Assembly: GCA_009731375.1 (NCBI GenBank)
Contig: BJOX01000320.1
Coordinates: forward strand, 192,532 to 228,054
Direction of reading: 5' to 3'
Source: Paulinella micropora
Taxonomy: Eukaryota > Cercozoa > Imbricatea > Euglyphida
Length of the DNA stretch: 35,523 nucleotides
Every line of letters begins with the position of its first letter. The stretch's first letter is position 1. The position numbers were made by a program, and so were the translations under genes. Positions 21,982 through 33,015 of this stretch are shown here, piece after piece. The notes beneath the pieces are model-generated. The model was not told the origin of the DNA. It saw only the letters and a program-made list of their open reading frames with translations, and searched no databases.

Positions 21982-24845
21982 CCCTTAACCGGTTTCAATC
22001 CCCAAAAGTGGCTTCAATCCCCAAAAGTGGTTTGAATTTTTGAGTTGAATAAAAACATAAATACCAATCGAAACAAGCTGTACTACGCTGCAAATTTAAT
22101 ATTTACGTGTTGGGGAAGCTATCTGTGAAAACCAGAATGTCATAGCTTTTCTAGAAGTGACTTAAATATGAAACTGAAACCAGGCACCAACCACTTTTTT
22201 TCACGAATTTTCGTTGCCTTTTTTTACGTGGCGGGGACCTTTTTTTTTTTTCAACATCATGTCTGCGCACCAAGAGCTTCTCACAGTCCGTGTGCGTCTT
22301 CCGGTCAGGGAATTTGGTGAGGCTTATGCCAAACAAAAATGGCCTGATGACTGGAAGACGAGGGAGATTGAGGGTACTGTTTCTCGACAGTATGGTCGTA
22401 CAAAAGACAAGTTTTGGATGAAGTGGGATGCGGAGGATGAAGACGATTCCATGATGATTGCTTCGGAGATTATCAAATACAGAATTGAAGGGAGTGGCTC
22501 TGCCGATAACGGCATACTTGGGCAAGGCCAGGAAATCGACGGAGATGCCAAAAATGCAATAAATGCTGGGTAGACTTGTTTTTCTTGAACCTCGAATTTT
22601 TCTTGTGATGTCGAATGGTTTCTCTGCGTGTTTGCAGTGAGGACGGCTTGATACCCAGCGACCCTGATGACGATGACTATGTGTACCTATCCCTACCTGG
22701 TTTCAGCTATTTTGTGCAATTTGCTTCTGTTTTGTTGTCGGCCAAGGACGATGCTGGAAGTATAGTAGATTTCTGTACTTCCATACATGCATCGGCGTTG
22801 GCTGTCAGTATTCCTTACTGTACTGTTTTCCAACAGACCGCCAGAGTCGGGGGATGAGTCGGGTAGTTCAATGGATGAAGAGGATCAAAAAGAAGGAGAT
22901 ATGGACAACAAACGAGCCCCTCATCCCAGCGACTCACTTGTCAGTGACGATGATGTCGAAGAAGATGAGGGGTCTGGTGAAGACGAGGAGGAGGATCCGG
23001 CACTAGAGATTGACGAAGGCGATAGCCTACCTGCCAGTGAGTTCAAAGATGTCAAAGAATGGAAGGTGGGTGTTGCACCTCCTCGTGTGCTGCCGGCATT
23101 CGAAGGGCAGTCCAGGGCATCACTTTCTGTGCGTTCCCCCGACCTCCTCAGTATGGTGGATATTTTCTTTATGTTCTTACCCACGCAATTCTGGCAGAAT
23201 GTCACAAGAAACACCAACAAGTATGCAACCTGGAAACGTAATCTCAACCCCTCAGAGCGTCAGCGGCCTTGGGTACCCGTGACACTATCTGACATACTTT
23301 CATTTTTGGCGATCCTTATAATGATGGGGGTGATGGGGTTGCCTGCTGAAACAGATTATTGGATTGGCGCTGTGTCAGACTTCTGGCAGTGGCCAGACCT
23401 TGCAAGCATCATGGGGTACGTGAGGTATCAGAATATCAAACGTTATTTTCATCTCACTGACCCCCGTCTGGCAGCTCCTCGTGACTCCCCTCAGTATGAC
23501 AAACTTTTCAATGTTCGAGTCTTTATTGAGATTATACAAGAAAATTTTCCTAGGCTGTGGGAATTGGGTCAGTGGGTGTCAATCGACGAGGGAATGATCC
23601 CTTTTAAAGGGCGTACCTACCTCAGGCAATACTTACCGAAAAAACCCATCAAATGGGGATTCAAACTGTTTGCTCTGTGCTGTTCAGTAACAGGCTATTT
23701 TTATACGCTGCTTTGTTATGAGGGTGAGGGAACGGTGCAGGACGATTCTGGGCACGGAATGACGTATGCAGTTGTTATGAAGCTTTTAGACCTAGCCGGC
23801 ATCGACCAAAGCGGCAGGATCATCGCTTTAGATAGGTTTTACACAGGGCTGCAGTTGTTTTTTGACTGTGTCCTAAAGAGGGGCATCAACTGAATTGGCA
23901 CTGTTATCAAACCCAGGCTGAGGGCGGCAAAGGAGCTACTGGACGAAGTCAAGAAGAATAGTGACCGGGGCACGTCCGCAATGGCCACTTGGAGTCATAA
24001 CGGAGTCACTATGCATGCTGTTGCTTGGAAAGACACCCAGGTGGTTTATTTTTTGTCAACTGTGTTGGGGGGTACCATGAGCCACGTCGAAAGGAGGCTG
24101 CATGGGGGGGGTGGAGCTACGGTTCCAGTGAATTGTTTTGAAATTTGCAAGACATACACTCAGCACATGGGCGGCGTTGATACAGGCGATCAGTTACGAC
24201 TTCGTTACGGAGTTGAGAAGGCGGTAAGATTCAACAAGCCTTGGTTCAAGTTATTTGCGGGTTTGTTAGATGTTGCGGTTACAAACACAACTATCATCTA
24301 CAAACAGTTTCATGAAGAAAAAACACGCAAAGACATGCTCAAGGAACTTATTGAGGGTTTGGTGTCTTATGCGGGGCTTTTTGGAGGTTCTAGGAGCGCA
24401 GCGAGGGGCAAGCGTGTGATATGCCCTGGCCATTTGGTAAGTCTTACAAACGAGGCGAGTGATGGTAAGCGCGGCGCGGGTAAGCAGAACTCGGTTTGTT
24501 GTGCGGTGTGTGCTAGTAATGGAATCCGCAAGCGTACCAATGCTTATTGCAGCGATTGTCGCTACTTTTTTTTTTGCCGAACTGGAGAATGTTTTCCGTG
24601 GCACACAGTCAATCATTTCGTTCCATCTGGGAAATGTAAGAGGCAGCCGTTGTGACAGTGATTGTCAAGGTTTTATCAGTTATTAAAGAACGGTTTTTTT
24701 ACACAATTAGCTTGCACCGGGTTTAATTCAATTGAATTTAATAATATAACTGTCAAAAACCACAAATAGGGATTAAAAAACTTGAAATTGGGTCGGATCC
24801 CCAAACGTGGCTTTAGATCCCCAAAAGTGGCAAACCGGTTAAGGG
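21982..24845 (+). mobile_element. piggyBac transposon with TTAA target duplications
   Basis: Flanked by TTAA at 21978-21981 and 24846-24849. Termini are perfect inverted repeats CCCTTAACCGGTTT (21982-21995) and AAACCGGTTAAGGG (24832-24845). Near each end lie two copies of ATCCCCAAAAGTGG-type subterminal repeats in the same orientation. 2,864 bp, containing one spliced transposase gene. Sits in the left copia LTR, so it is younger than that insertion. Confidence 0.95.
22259..24655 (+). pseudogene. piggyBac transposase, one in-frame stop
   Basis: Start ATG 22259 (MSAHQELLTVRVRLPVREFG). Predicted introns 22570-22637 (GTAGAC...TTTGCAG) and 22683-22836 (GTACCT...CCAACAG) join three exons in frame, for about 724 codons. 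The N-terminal ~75 residues (REIEGTVSRQYGRTKDKFWM) look like a small chromo/tudor-type domain. An acidic region follows, then the DDE core: SIDEGMIPFKGR, IALDRFYTG and GGVDTGDQLR carry the three catalytic aspartates. The C-terminus has the Cys-rich zinc domain (CCAVCASNG ... CSDC ... CRTGECFPWH). A TGA at 23891-23893 (after RGIN) interrupts it, in the same frame on both sides; otherwise intact, so recently inactivated or a sequencing error. Confidence 0.88.
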
Positions 24846-25070
24846 TTAATCCGCACGTAGATAGCAGAACTGACCGTTGAAACTCAAAGGTAATAATCAA
24901 ACTGAAATAAAGTCCGCACGACTGTAATTATTACACAATTATTAGTGTCCAATCCTGAATGCCAATATGGACCGTTACGTCCGTTACAATTATTAACTAG
25001 AAATATACGGATAAAGTACTTACAAGTCACAAAGTAATCACTAAAAGTAAAACGTAATTGTCCTACCAAC

Positions 25071-25545
25071 GCTGCCCCTTAGTTCTATGTCGATAATGCA
25101 AGTTATAAGTAATCATCCAATACATCTACAATTAATAATTATTGCATATTACGATAATGGCCCTTATTTCAGGTTGAAAAACTGAAAGGACATTTACAGC
25201 AACCTCAAATAATAGTTAAGTCTCAAAACTGAAAAATTGCCACTCCTGTTCTAGTCCGCCCGCCTTTGCTTCTTTGCCGCAACTGCATCTTGTAATGGCC
25301 TCTATTTCAGATTGAAAAACTGAAATGACAGTCACGGTTTGACAACCTGAAATAATAATTTCGATACGATTAAAACAATAGCAGTAGGTCCTTACAGTAT
25401 GACCACATCAGTACGTAAACTGAATTGCATTATTGACTCCATGAGTCCAATATAATTAGTTAATCTTTGCCATCCCACCAATACAAAACTACTTCTGCCG
25501 AATTCCGCTCTGTCGGCTGATGCCCTTCTTCCGCTCTTGCCGCGA
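25071..25545 (-). other. Copia 3' untranslated region with purine tract and direct repeats
   Basis: Read leftward, AAGGGGCAGC lies directly before the 3' LTR and is the likely polypurine tract. A segment TTTCAGRTTGAAAAACTGAAA occurs twice, near 25170 and 25308, in related ~60-bp blocks. No coding frame. Confidence 0.6.
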
Positions 25546-26037
25546 TCAACGACCGATGGTGGATGATCCACGCGCTTCGTTCTCGCGCTCGACTTCTACT
25601 TCAACGGGGACAACTTGCCGCTCAACTACCTGCGCAAAACACTTCCTGCACACTTCAAAGAGAGAAGACTCACAAAACAACAACATGAGTTGACTTTGCG
25701 TAAATTTGCGTATTTTGCGTGAGTTTGCAGACTTGAGATGTAAAATTATGGATCCAAGTGTTACCATAAATTTACTAACGAGATATTCGAATTGGTTCTT
25801 AGGAACATGTTTGGTTAATACGTCTGCTATTTGTTTCTTAGTTCCTACCATTACAAACTTAATCTCATTGTCTCTCTGTGCATGATGAATGAAATGCAGT
25901 TCTAAGGGTAAGTGTTTAGTACGTGGTCCTGACATTCCCCTCTCTGCTGCTAAGATAGTCTGTGCGTTATCTTCGTAAAGCTCTATCGGTCCTTTCTGTG
26001 CTATACCTAACTCTTCTGTGATGTGTCTGATAGCCAA
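25546..26037 (-). pseudogene. Copia RNase H domain
   Basis: Contains ELYEDNAQTILAAERGMSGP, then RTKHLPLELHFIHHAQRD and KKQIADVLTKHVPKNQFEYL, the classic end of copia polyproteins (E-DN-A, RTKHI, H-R, D-LTK). Residues after about 100 are not conserved. Separated from the reverse transcriptase by frame breaks between 26037 and 26347. Confidence 0.85.
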
Positions 26038-26346
26038 TCCTTCTCGTATGCACTCTGCTGCTGCGAAAATTTCCGCGTCATTAGAACTTAGTGCAATTTC
26101 TAGTCTGTCGTTTCGATTACCAAGCTACCGGGTCTCCACCCCAAAGCACTACATAACCTGTACGCGACTTTCCGGTTTTCTTACAGACCTTATGCGCAGC
26201 ATCTGGCCATAAAGTAATCTTGGGTACGTCCTTCCTTCTTGTGACGAATTAGGCTCGTGAATGCAATACCGCGATACGAACTTTTCAGATATCTGAAGAT
26301 CCTACCTAGTAAAGCATAAGCAAGTCCTGGATTTACTATTTGCATC

Positions 26347-26559
26347 CTAGCGTGCATTCAGTGCTTGATCAGCATCTGGACGTGTCATCTTAGTTAGAAA
26401 CAAAAGTTTACCTACCAAACTAGGAATTGAATGCTTTCTAAGAGCGATTGTTTCTCCCATAGGTTCAGGCTCATGTTCTGCACTAGGAGTGCTTACTGGT
26501 CTAACATCGGCATATCCTACATCCTTTAAAATCTGTTTCCGATACGTCTTCTGATGCAA
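26347..26559 (-). pseudogene. Copia reverse transcriptase, C-terminal part
   Basis: YRKQILKDVGYADVRPVSTP and SIPSLVGKLLFLTKMTRPDA correspond to the conserved thumb/connection region of copia (YRSLVGSLLYLT-RPD type). A different frame from the preceding fragment. Confidence 0.8.
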
Positions 26560-26837
26560 TAAAATGCGTCCTCCTTACGCTTAAGAAGATAAAACTTTTC
26601 TAGTTTACTAGCGAATCGGTCGTAAGCTTGTTCGTTAGGAGATGAGAAGATAAGATCATATACATGGAAAATACCAATGATAGCATCTCTTATCTGCTTA
26701 TCTTTTTCAACGAACATACATAAATCTGAGTCTAGTAACCTGAATCCTAATTCCTCTAACTTAGGGGCTAAGATCTCATACCATCTCCTACCAGCTTGCG
26801 GTGCGCCATACAGAGCTCCATCTACTCTCCATATCAT
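26526..26837 (-). pseudogene. Copia reverse transcriptase, catalytic part
   Basis: WRVDGALYGAPQAGRRWYEI matches the copia LYGLKQAPR-W block. The usual YVDD active site reads FHVYDLIFSS, so the first catalytic aspartate of the pair is Tyr here. The fragment is therefore inactive as written. Confidence 0.85.
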
Positions 26838-27451
26838 TCATGCTCTTCACTGTCTATCCCATCGGGTGCATAAGCATAAACGGGATCATGCATGCGTGCA
26901 TTTAGATAAGCATTTTTGAAGTCTATACCGTATAGCTTATGTCCATGCCATGTTGCAAGCTTAGACAAAAAGAGTAATGAGCGATGCGCGGCACAGGGCA
27001 CGAATAATTGATCTGGGTTATAGCTAACTCCTGGCTCTAGCATATCTTCCCGCAAAGCTAACCTTGACTTAATGAACTTACGTCCTTTTTCGTCTAGTTT
27101 GACTTTATGTACCCATGTTAGTCTCACTACTTTTACTCCTTTTTCTTTCGCTTCATTAGGGCTTACCCACGTGTAAGTGTTAAAAGACTTTAGAGCTTCA
27201 ATCTCTTTATCCATCCCTGCTTTCAACTCTTTCGCGGTTAATCCCTCATCAACGATTGCCTTTGGTACCTTCAATGTCAGGTACAGTAACGCAGTGGTTT
27301 GATCCTCTACGATACTTTCCGTGGACATCTCGGGATGCTCTAGCTCTCCGACGGGTCTTATCCTATCTATCCGATATTTTCTAATTTCGCTATCTAACAT
27401 CTTTTCTACTTGACCGTCGTCAAAGACTACGAAGTGACTGGGCTTAGGCAT
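26834..27451 (-). pseudogene. Copia reverse transcriptase, N-terminal part
   Basis: KAGMDKEIEALKSFNTYTWV (the W-AM--E--AL block), LTWVHKVKLDEKGRKFIKSR (the W-FK-K-D--G---RYKAR block) and LYGIDFKNAYLNA (the DVKNAFL block with first catalytic Asp). 205 residues, running into the next fragment with a small overlap. Confidence 0.85.
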
Positions 27452-27917
27452 CTTACGGACTTTTAGTCTCTCTCCCTTCTCGCATGGTTCTAAGACTTTT
27501 CCTTCTCTCTTAACTGATTGCCAGTTGTCTTCATATTCTTCCTTTGCCCATTCTTCCCCGAAAGCTACTCCCGGAACACTAACTCTCTCTCTCTCCTGTC
27601 AATGTAGCTGCTAACTGCTGCCTTCTTTTCCGGAGGTGGTTGTGTAACTGGTGTCCTAACCTTAGCTTCTCGTTTCCCTCTCACTATGTTAGCTGTCGTG
27701 ACTTTGTCACTTTGCTCCCAAGTGAGGCCCTTTGTGGGCGCGTCTCCCTCTACGTACCTCCTACTAGGGTGGTCTGCTTCGGGGCTTTGCGCCTCTAACG
27801 ATGTGACGGGTGTTGCCCCATCATCCTTGTCGTCAGCTAGTTCTACCTTTGACTCTGATGGGAGACCGGAATCTGGACGGTGAATGTCTTTTTCTTCCTG
27901 TAACTCCTCATGTTTGT

Positions 27918-28955
27918 CTAACCCCCCCTCATCTTTATGCTCGGGTGTTCGTCTAACGGCTGTTCTTGCTGTACGGTGTCATTAATCTCCCCCTCAGATT
28001 CCTCGTCGTCCCATCTAACTTCTCTAGGTGGGTGAGCATCCTTGCCAACTACATTGTGGTTAAAGCGTACATTACGTACATTTGTGATGAACTTTCGACC
28101 ATCCCAAACTCGGTATAGTTCCTTAAATACATCGTATCCAAGTAACATCACACGCTTTCCCCTATAGTTGCCTTTGCCTACCTGCTTTCCTATGTACATT
28201 ACACCTAAACATCCTATAGGCTTAAGTTGTCGGATAGCTGGCTTGTAGCCTAGACATTGCTCAAAAGGTGAGGTTCCTTTCCTAGGTCCTGTCGTGGCTG
28301 GAAGAATGTTGTGCAAGGTTGTGGCTGTGTGTTCCGTTTCCGCCCAAAACTGGGGTGGTAAATTAGCCTCATATCGCATGGCCCGGCCTGGTCCGGCTGT
28401 GATGTCGTTGACCTTCTCAGCTATGGGGTTGCCATCTTTATCACCTGGAGCACTAGTCTTCCAAATGAATTGTAGGGGTTTCCACCACTCTATAATCTCA
28501 GTTGGGACATCGAACTCGTTGTCGCAAGTGATCTGTCTGACTTTCTTCCCTGTCTGCCTTTCAAACCATGCTACCGCTTGCTTTAAACAGTCTACAAACT
28601 CGTTCTTGTAACGTAAATAATCATCTTTGATGTACCCCGAGTAATCGTCTGTAACGCAAAATTTATAGTACTTACCGTGAATTGACATTACCGCCCAAGG
28701 TCCGGAAGTATCTATATGCAAAATCTCACAAGGGTAACTCGCTCTCCTAATTCTATTAACCTTAAATCTGGGTAACACTTTAGCTTTCCCCATCATACAG
28801 GCTTCACAAAATCTAACACTATCCTCGCTTCCTATCAATTTTCTACCGATTGCCTTGCCTAATGCATAGGTCTTCGGTAAAGCTTTATGCCCACTACACT
28901 GATGTATGACGTAAATGTCAACGGGCTTACCCTTCTTACCTTTCTCAGGATACAT
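27918..28955 (-). pseudogene. Copia integrase
   Basis: 345 residues. Zinc part: IHQCSGHKAL then CEACMMGKAK (HHCC). Catalytic core: LHIDTSGPW (first Asp), QITCDNEFD (second Asp) and PIAEKVNDI (Glu), so D,D,E are kept. FWAETEHTATTLHNILP and LGVMYIGKQVGKGNYRGKRV follow the copia pattern. The longest intact piece of the element. A downstream acidic linker leads to the reverse transcriptase. Confidence 0.88.
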
Positions 28956-29047
28956 AGCGTATAAAACGCTGCCTCTAGCTTCCTCGTTCTCACTTACTCT
29001 CGCTTGCTTGCCCTCATTTTCTCTCTATTTGGGGATTCCCGCCCCGT

Positions 29048-29290
29048 TTACCCCGTCTGCTTCTTCTTCTCTTTCACTTTGGGGTTGTAACGCTCGTTTA
29101 TGTTGAGGGGCTTGTCTTTTTCATTGTCCCAGCGATAGAGCATGCCAGGCGTAAGTCTCCCCCTCACGATCACGTCACTCTCTTTAATCCTTATGGGGTG
29201 TTTTAGGATTAGTAGTTGCCCATTTTGGTGAATGATAGATCTGTGGTGATTGTGGTCCATGTTTCCAGTAGACATAATGTTGACTGGCAC
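29048..29290 (-). pseudogene. Copia GAG-pre-integrase segment
   Basis: 80 residues between protease and integrase, with ESDVIVRGRLTPGMLYRWDN, which resembles the small pre-integrase domain (G-LY pattern). Overlaps the protease fragment in another frame. Confidence 0.55.
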
Positions 29291-29517
29291 CCTAACAACA
29301 TATCTTTCTTGACCAAAACTGGCTTTCCCGATCCATCTATTCTTGTCTCCCCCATGTTTCGCACTACACTCTCTCCGTTTCCGGTGACTAAGCTAACGGG
29401 TTCAATCTCTCGGACGTTGTGTAAGATGTGCGGTGTGCATGCCATATCCCTGGACGATCCGCTGTCTCGAACTATCATCTTTTTCTTGCGTCCTACCGTC
29501 TCGCTATCGTCTACCAT
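29209..29517 (-). pseudogene. Copia aspartic protease
   Basis: KMIVRDSGSSRDMACTPHIL carries the DSG active site in the copia context (DSGAS-HM). LVTGNGESVVRNMGETRI fits the flap region. Out of frame with both neighbours. Confidence 0.8.
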
Positions 29518-29529
29518 GAGATTGTGCTC

Positions 29530-30084
29530 CTACTCTTCCTCCTCACTCTCTTTCTTTTGGGCTCTGTCCTTTCTTTCTCTCTCAAATCTCTCCTCGTACA
29601 TCCAATTGCAATCAAGCTCTTCTCGTACCTCGCAATACGATTTAAAGCTTATGGGAATTCCCGACCTCATCTCCTCGGAGATTCTGGAATTTTCTAGGTT
29701 TTCCGGTTCAAACTCCTCATCATCCTCCTCCATATCTGAGTGTTCGTCTATCTCCCGTCTCTTCCTGTCAAACTCCCTCTTCCTCATTGCTGCCTGTTCT
29801 GGACTGAAGAACTTGTATGCATCGCCTGAGTGTAACTTCCGCAAGCGTGCGTTCAGTGTAACCCCTCTCGCTTCTACCTCATCCCAAATTTTCATAAGGT
29901 GGGGCATCGATCGCACGATGAAAAGAGCAAATTGATTGTCGTGATTCTTAGCTAAGTCGAGTATTCCATAGTCTATTATTCCTAACAGCTCTGTGTAAAA
30001 CTCGTTTTCTTTGCCGTCCGGGTCGTAACACAAACCCTGTTTCACTACTATCTTTTCTGCTCCCTTCGTTAACGCATATAGCAA
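29530..30084 (-). pseudogene. Unrecognised ORF between gag and protease of the copia element
   Basis: 184 residues, protein-like, with a hydrophobic helical part (ELLGIIDYGILDLAKNHDNQ) and a charged C-terminal half (REIDEHSDMEEDDEEFEPEN). Copia elements rarely have so much between nucleocapsid and protease. No family recognised. Confidence 0.5.
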
Positions 30085-30184
30085 CCTAGCTATTTCCGTC
30101 TTCTCAGGTCTTGGATGTCCTTCGCTATGTCTGAACTCACACTCCCACTTAGCTCTTTCCTTAGCTTTTGCACTCTGAGTGGTT

Positions 30185-30439
30185 CTAGCTGCTCGCTTCT
30201 CTATGACTGTCTCTCTTGTGATTTAGAAATACCTCGTTCACAGTCCAAAACACATCTGTCAACAGTCCATCTGCCTCGGCTACTCTCTCTCCTTCCTTCT
30301 TTGTCATCATCATGACATCTCCCGTTTCATCATCCAAAATACACAGGTTAACGTTGTTCAGCTGTTCACTTATTCTCTTAAAGTCTTCAAAGCTTATTAC
30401 CTTTCCGTGTTCTGTGTCTCTTTTACTGCTCTTCCCCAC
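30185..30439 (-). pseudogene. Unrecognised ORF in the gag-protease interval
   Basis: 84 residues, starting MGKSSKRDTEHGKVISFEDF and continuing NNVNLCILDDETGDVMMM. Reads as real protein but has no family signature. Probably part of the same extra region as 29530-30084. Confidence 0.4.
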
Positions 30440-30763
30440 AGGTGTTTCGTGTGTGTGTGTGTGTGTGTGTGTCGCTTGTCTGCTCAGTCTGTGACTCTAC
30501 ACTGTCTCCTACTCTATCCAAACGAGACGGACCTTGTGGTAGTAGCGATGGTGGCCAAGACTTTCCCTCACTTGTCCTTCCTACACGCTCATCAGCCTCA
30601 TCGAATGCAATCTCTTTTTCAGCTCTAGTCCCGCCGGTCCTTGCCTCATTCCCTGGCAAAAGATCATCATTCCGTGAATCTGTACTAACTCCTTTCTTAC
30701 CGGGTTTTTCGACACTTTCCTTGTCTTTTTCTACGATATTTGCGGGACTTAGCGAGTTTTTCT

Positions 30764-31234
30764 TCACGGGTTTTGCCGTATCTTTTTGCGAGATTTGGTA
30801 TGCACTCGCCCCCTTTCCCTCCCTCTCTCTCTCAGTATGCTTATCATCTCACTCTCGGACGGATAATCACGGGAAGGACGTGGGCGACGTGAAGGGTCTT
30901 GTGCTAGGTCAATGTCAGGGAATAGTGGGTCGTGACGGGCATGATAACCAGTGTATAAGTCTGCATACACTAGCCTCTTTGCTACCTCACCCGCCTTGCC
31001 GCAACTCCCCCCCTGTCCAAACTTAACTCCACACTGTTCTCCCTTCCAGTTCAGCCCAGTACAACGAGTGGGGCCTGTGGTGTGGCTCTTAGGAGTGAAT
31101 GTAGTGGGGCGTGGTGTTTCGTTCTTTGTCTGTCTAGAGTTCTGAGGGGGTGTGGGTGTCGGTTTCTCACTTGCTTTCCGTTTCTCTTTCTCTTTCACTT
31201 GCGAGGGTTTTGGTTGCAACGGTGAGGGTTGCAC
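30764..31234 (-). pseudogene. Cys-containing ORF in the gag-protease interval
   Basis: 156 residues. A proline/lysine-rich start, then RCTGLNWKGEQCGVKFGQGG with a further CGK and, after KRLVYADLYTGY, HARHDP: a C...GxxC...C...H arrangement like a small zinc finger. The rest is basic and low-complexity. Confidence 0.45.
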
Positions 31235-31388
31235 ACGTTATGTGTCTCGTGAGGTTGTGAGGGCAGGAGTGGTTGTTGTAGAGGTGTCGGGGTGTTGAGC
31301 ACTAGTGAGAGTGCGGGGTGGAGGGTTGTGGGGTCTGTCTCGGAGTGTGTTTCGAGCCAATGGAGCACTCGACATCCCCCCCCCCCCC

Positions 31389-31414
31389 NNNNNNNNNNNN
31401 NNNNNNNNNNNNNN
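31389..31414. other. Assembly gap (26 N)
   Basis: Flanked on both sides by C-runs (11 and 14 Cs); inside the copia gag region. Confidence 1.
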
Positions 31415-31583
31415 CCCCCCCCCCCCCCACGGGCTCTTGCTGGTTGATCTAAGGGTTTGTTCTCACTTTGCTCCTTTGGAGGCTCATTATCCTCCTCGCC
31501 CTCTTGCTCTGCTTCACGAGCAATAATGTTTTCCCCACTTTCTATGTTTCCCTCCATTGCTTCTTCTGCACCCTCCATCATGA

Positions 31584-31976
31584 CTAGCCCATACTCTTCT
31601 TCTTCTGAGCTGTCTTCCCCTTCAGACTTATCTCTTCTTCCTCCTCTGACTCACCTTCCTCACCTACTTCTCCCCTCATAAGAGTGACTCCTTTGGCTCC
31701 TTTCTTGTTAAACTTGCCACTCTTGTCTCTTTGCTTTCCTTTTGTGGAGTCAGAGTGAGCTGACTTTGGACTAGTTCGTTTGGGGCTTGACTTTCGTTTG
31801 GGGCAAAAACGCTTTGTGTATCCAGTCTGATAGCAGTTATAGCATGTCGCAGTCAGCCACCACTCCTGCTCTGAACTATCACTTCCTGTTGCCCTTGCCC
31901 TTCCCGTTCTTAGTCCATTTAATTTTCTTGTTCTTCTCTCTCTTTTCTCCCTTCTCTCCTCCCTCTCCCTCTCCAA
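31584..31976 (-). pseudogene. Copia nucleocapsid with altered zinc knuckle
   Basis: ATCYNCYQTGYTKRFCPKRK is a CX2CX4HX4C knuckle in which the His is Tyr. Flanked by basic K/R/S-rich stretches and an acidic E-run. Overlaps the preceding gag fragment in another frame. Confidence 0.75.
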
Positions 31977-32307
31977 ACAGTAGATTCGCTCCCTTACCCT
32001 CTTTCTTCTTCTCTTTCTCCTTCCTACGTTCCTTTCTCAGTCTCTTCTGCTTCGCTTCCCACAACACGTAAATTTCTCTTGCCGACTCTACCATATCATC
32101 ATGTGTTGGCCTGCTCGCTGCTGCTAATCTATAATGATCGTTGAGGTATGCGGGCCCATAGGCCTCATGCTCTGCTAGCTTCTCTAACAACCCATTTACT
32201 GCTTCCTCTGGCTCAAAGGGCTTCCCTCTCAGGGCTTCTAGCCAGTTCTTCTGCAGTAGATGTTGTGTTAGATACTCATCCACATCCTCTGTCGGTTTCG
32301 GTCTCAT
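31879..32307 (-). pseudogene. Copia gag fragment
   Basis: 142 residues as listed from the internal Met; the frame stays open upstream to about 32397 (YGNLSGPARYIEEKAFKE). Helical gag-like sequence (DVDEYLTQHLLQKNWLEALR), then a lysine-rich tail. Confidence 0.65.
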
Positions 32308-32639
32308 CTCTTTAAATGCTTTCTCCTCTATGTATCTCGCCGGACCACTTAGATTACCGTATTTTGCTTTGATAATGCAGACTTTCTCAAACGGGCTTCA
32401 ATGAACATTTTTACTGCGAAGAAATTGAATCACCTTAGATTCCGAGAATGCTGTTGTTACGAGATGTTGGAACATTCTGCAGCGATGCAGATACTGTTGT
32501 TCTTCTCTGTATCTCTTCTTTCTCAGCAAGTACACATCCTTGTTGGTTCTTGTCATCGCTCTTTTCTTTTTTTTGTTCGCCCTATCCTCCCAAGCGTTCT
32601 TCTTTTCCTTTGAGAGGTCTTTCCAGTTGGCAGGTTTCT

Positions 32640-33011
32640 CTATCTGTGCCTTCTGGTCTTGTGGTGTTTGGCTACTTCTCTGTCTCTGTTGTCGTGTTTG
32701 TTGTGTCTCTGTTTCATCTTTTTCGTCTGATCCTTCCGGTGTCCACCTTGTGTGGTTCTCTCTATTCTTCCATTTCTTCTGCTTTTCTCATCCTGTCTAT
32801 CAAAACCATAATTTGTTTTTGCCGCTTTATGGTCTTGGAAAGCATCAAAAAACATATCCCGGAGTGTTGTGCTAATCCAGGAGGCATACTCCTCTATCTG
32901 GTAATAGCAACTATGTAAATCTTTTTTCTTCCCGCTAAACACCGGTGTGTGAGACATCAATTGTCTCATGCTGATTGCATGGTGCCGAAATTCCTTTCCC
33001 CAGCGGCTCAT
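32640..33011 (-). pseudogene. Copia gag N-terminal fragment
   Basis: 123 residues directly after the 5' LTR. FSGKKKDLHSCYYQIEEYAS resembles the gag segment F-G-d---f---ie. The ATG at 33011 lies within the primer-binding site, so the real start may be further in. The tail after about residue 80 is low-complexity basic. Confidence 0.55.
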
Positions 33012-33015
33012 AACC
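33000..33015 (-). other. Primer-binding site of the copia element
   Basis: Leftward sequence GGTTATGAGCCGCTGG follows the 5' LTR immediately. It is complementary to a methionine tRNA anticodon-arm sequence (...CUCAUAACC), like the half-tRNA priming known for Drosophila copia. Confidence 0.65.

Larger units (their letters stand above)
21881..25070 (-). repeat. 3' LTR of the copia element, split by piggyBac
   Basis: Segments 21881-21981 and 24850-25070 together match the right LTR, for example GCAGGTTTGCTGAGAGACTC and CCAATATGGACCGTTACGTC. About 322 bp without the insertion. In transcription sense it begins GTTGGTAGG and ends CAAC. Confidence 0.9.
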
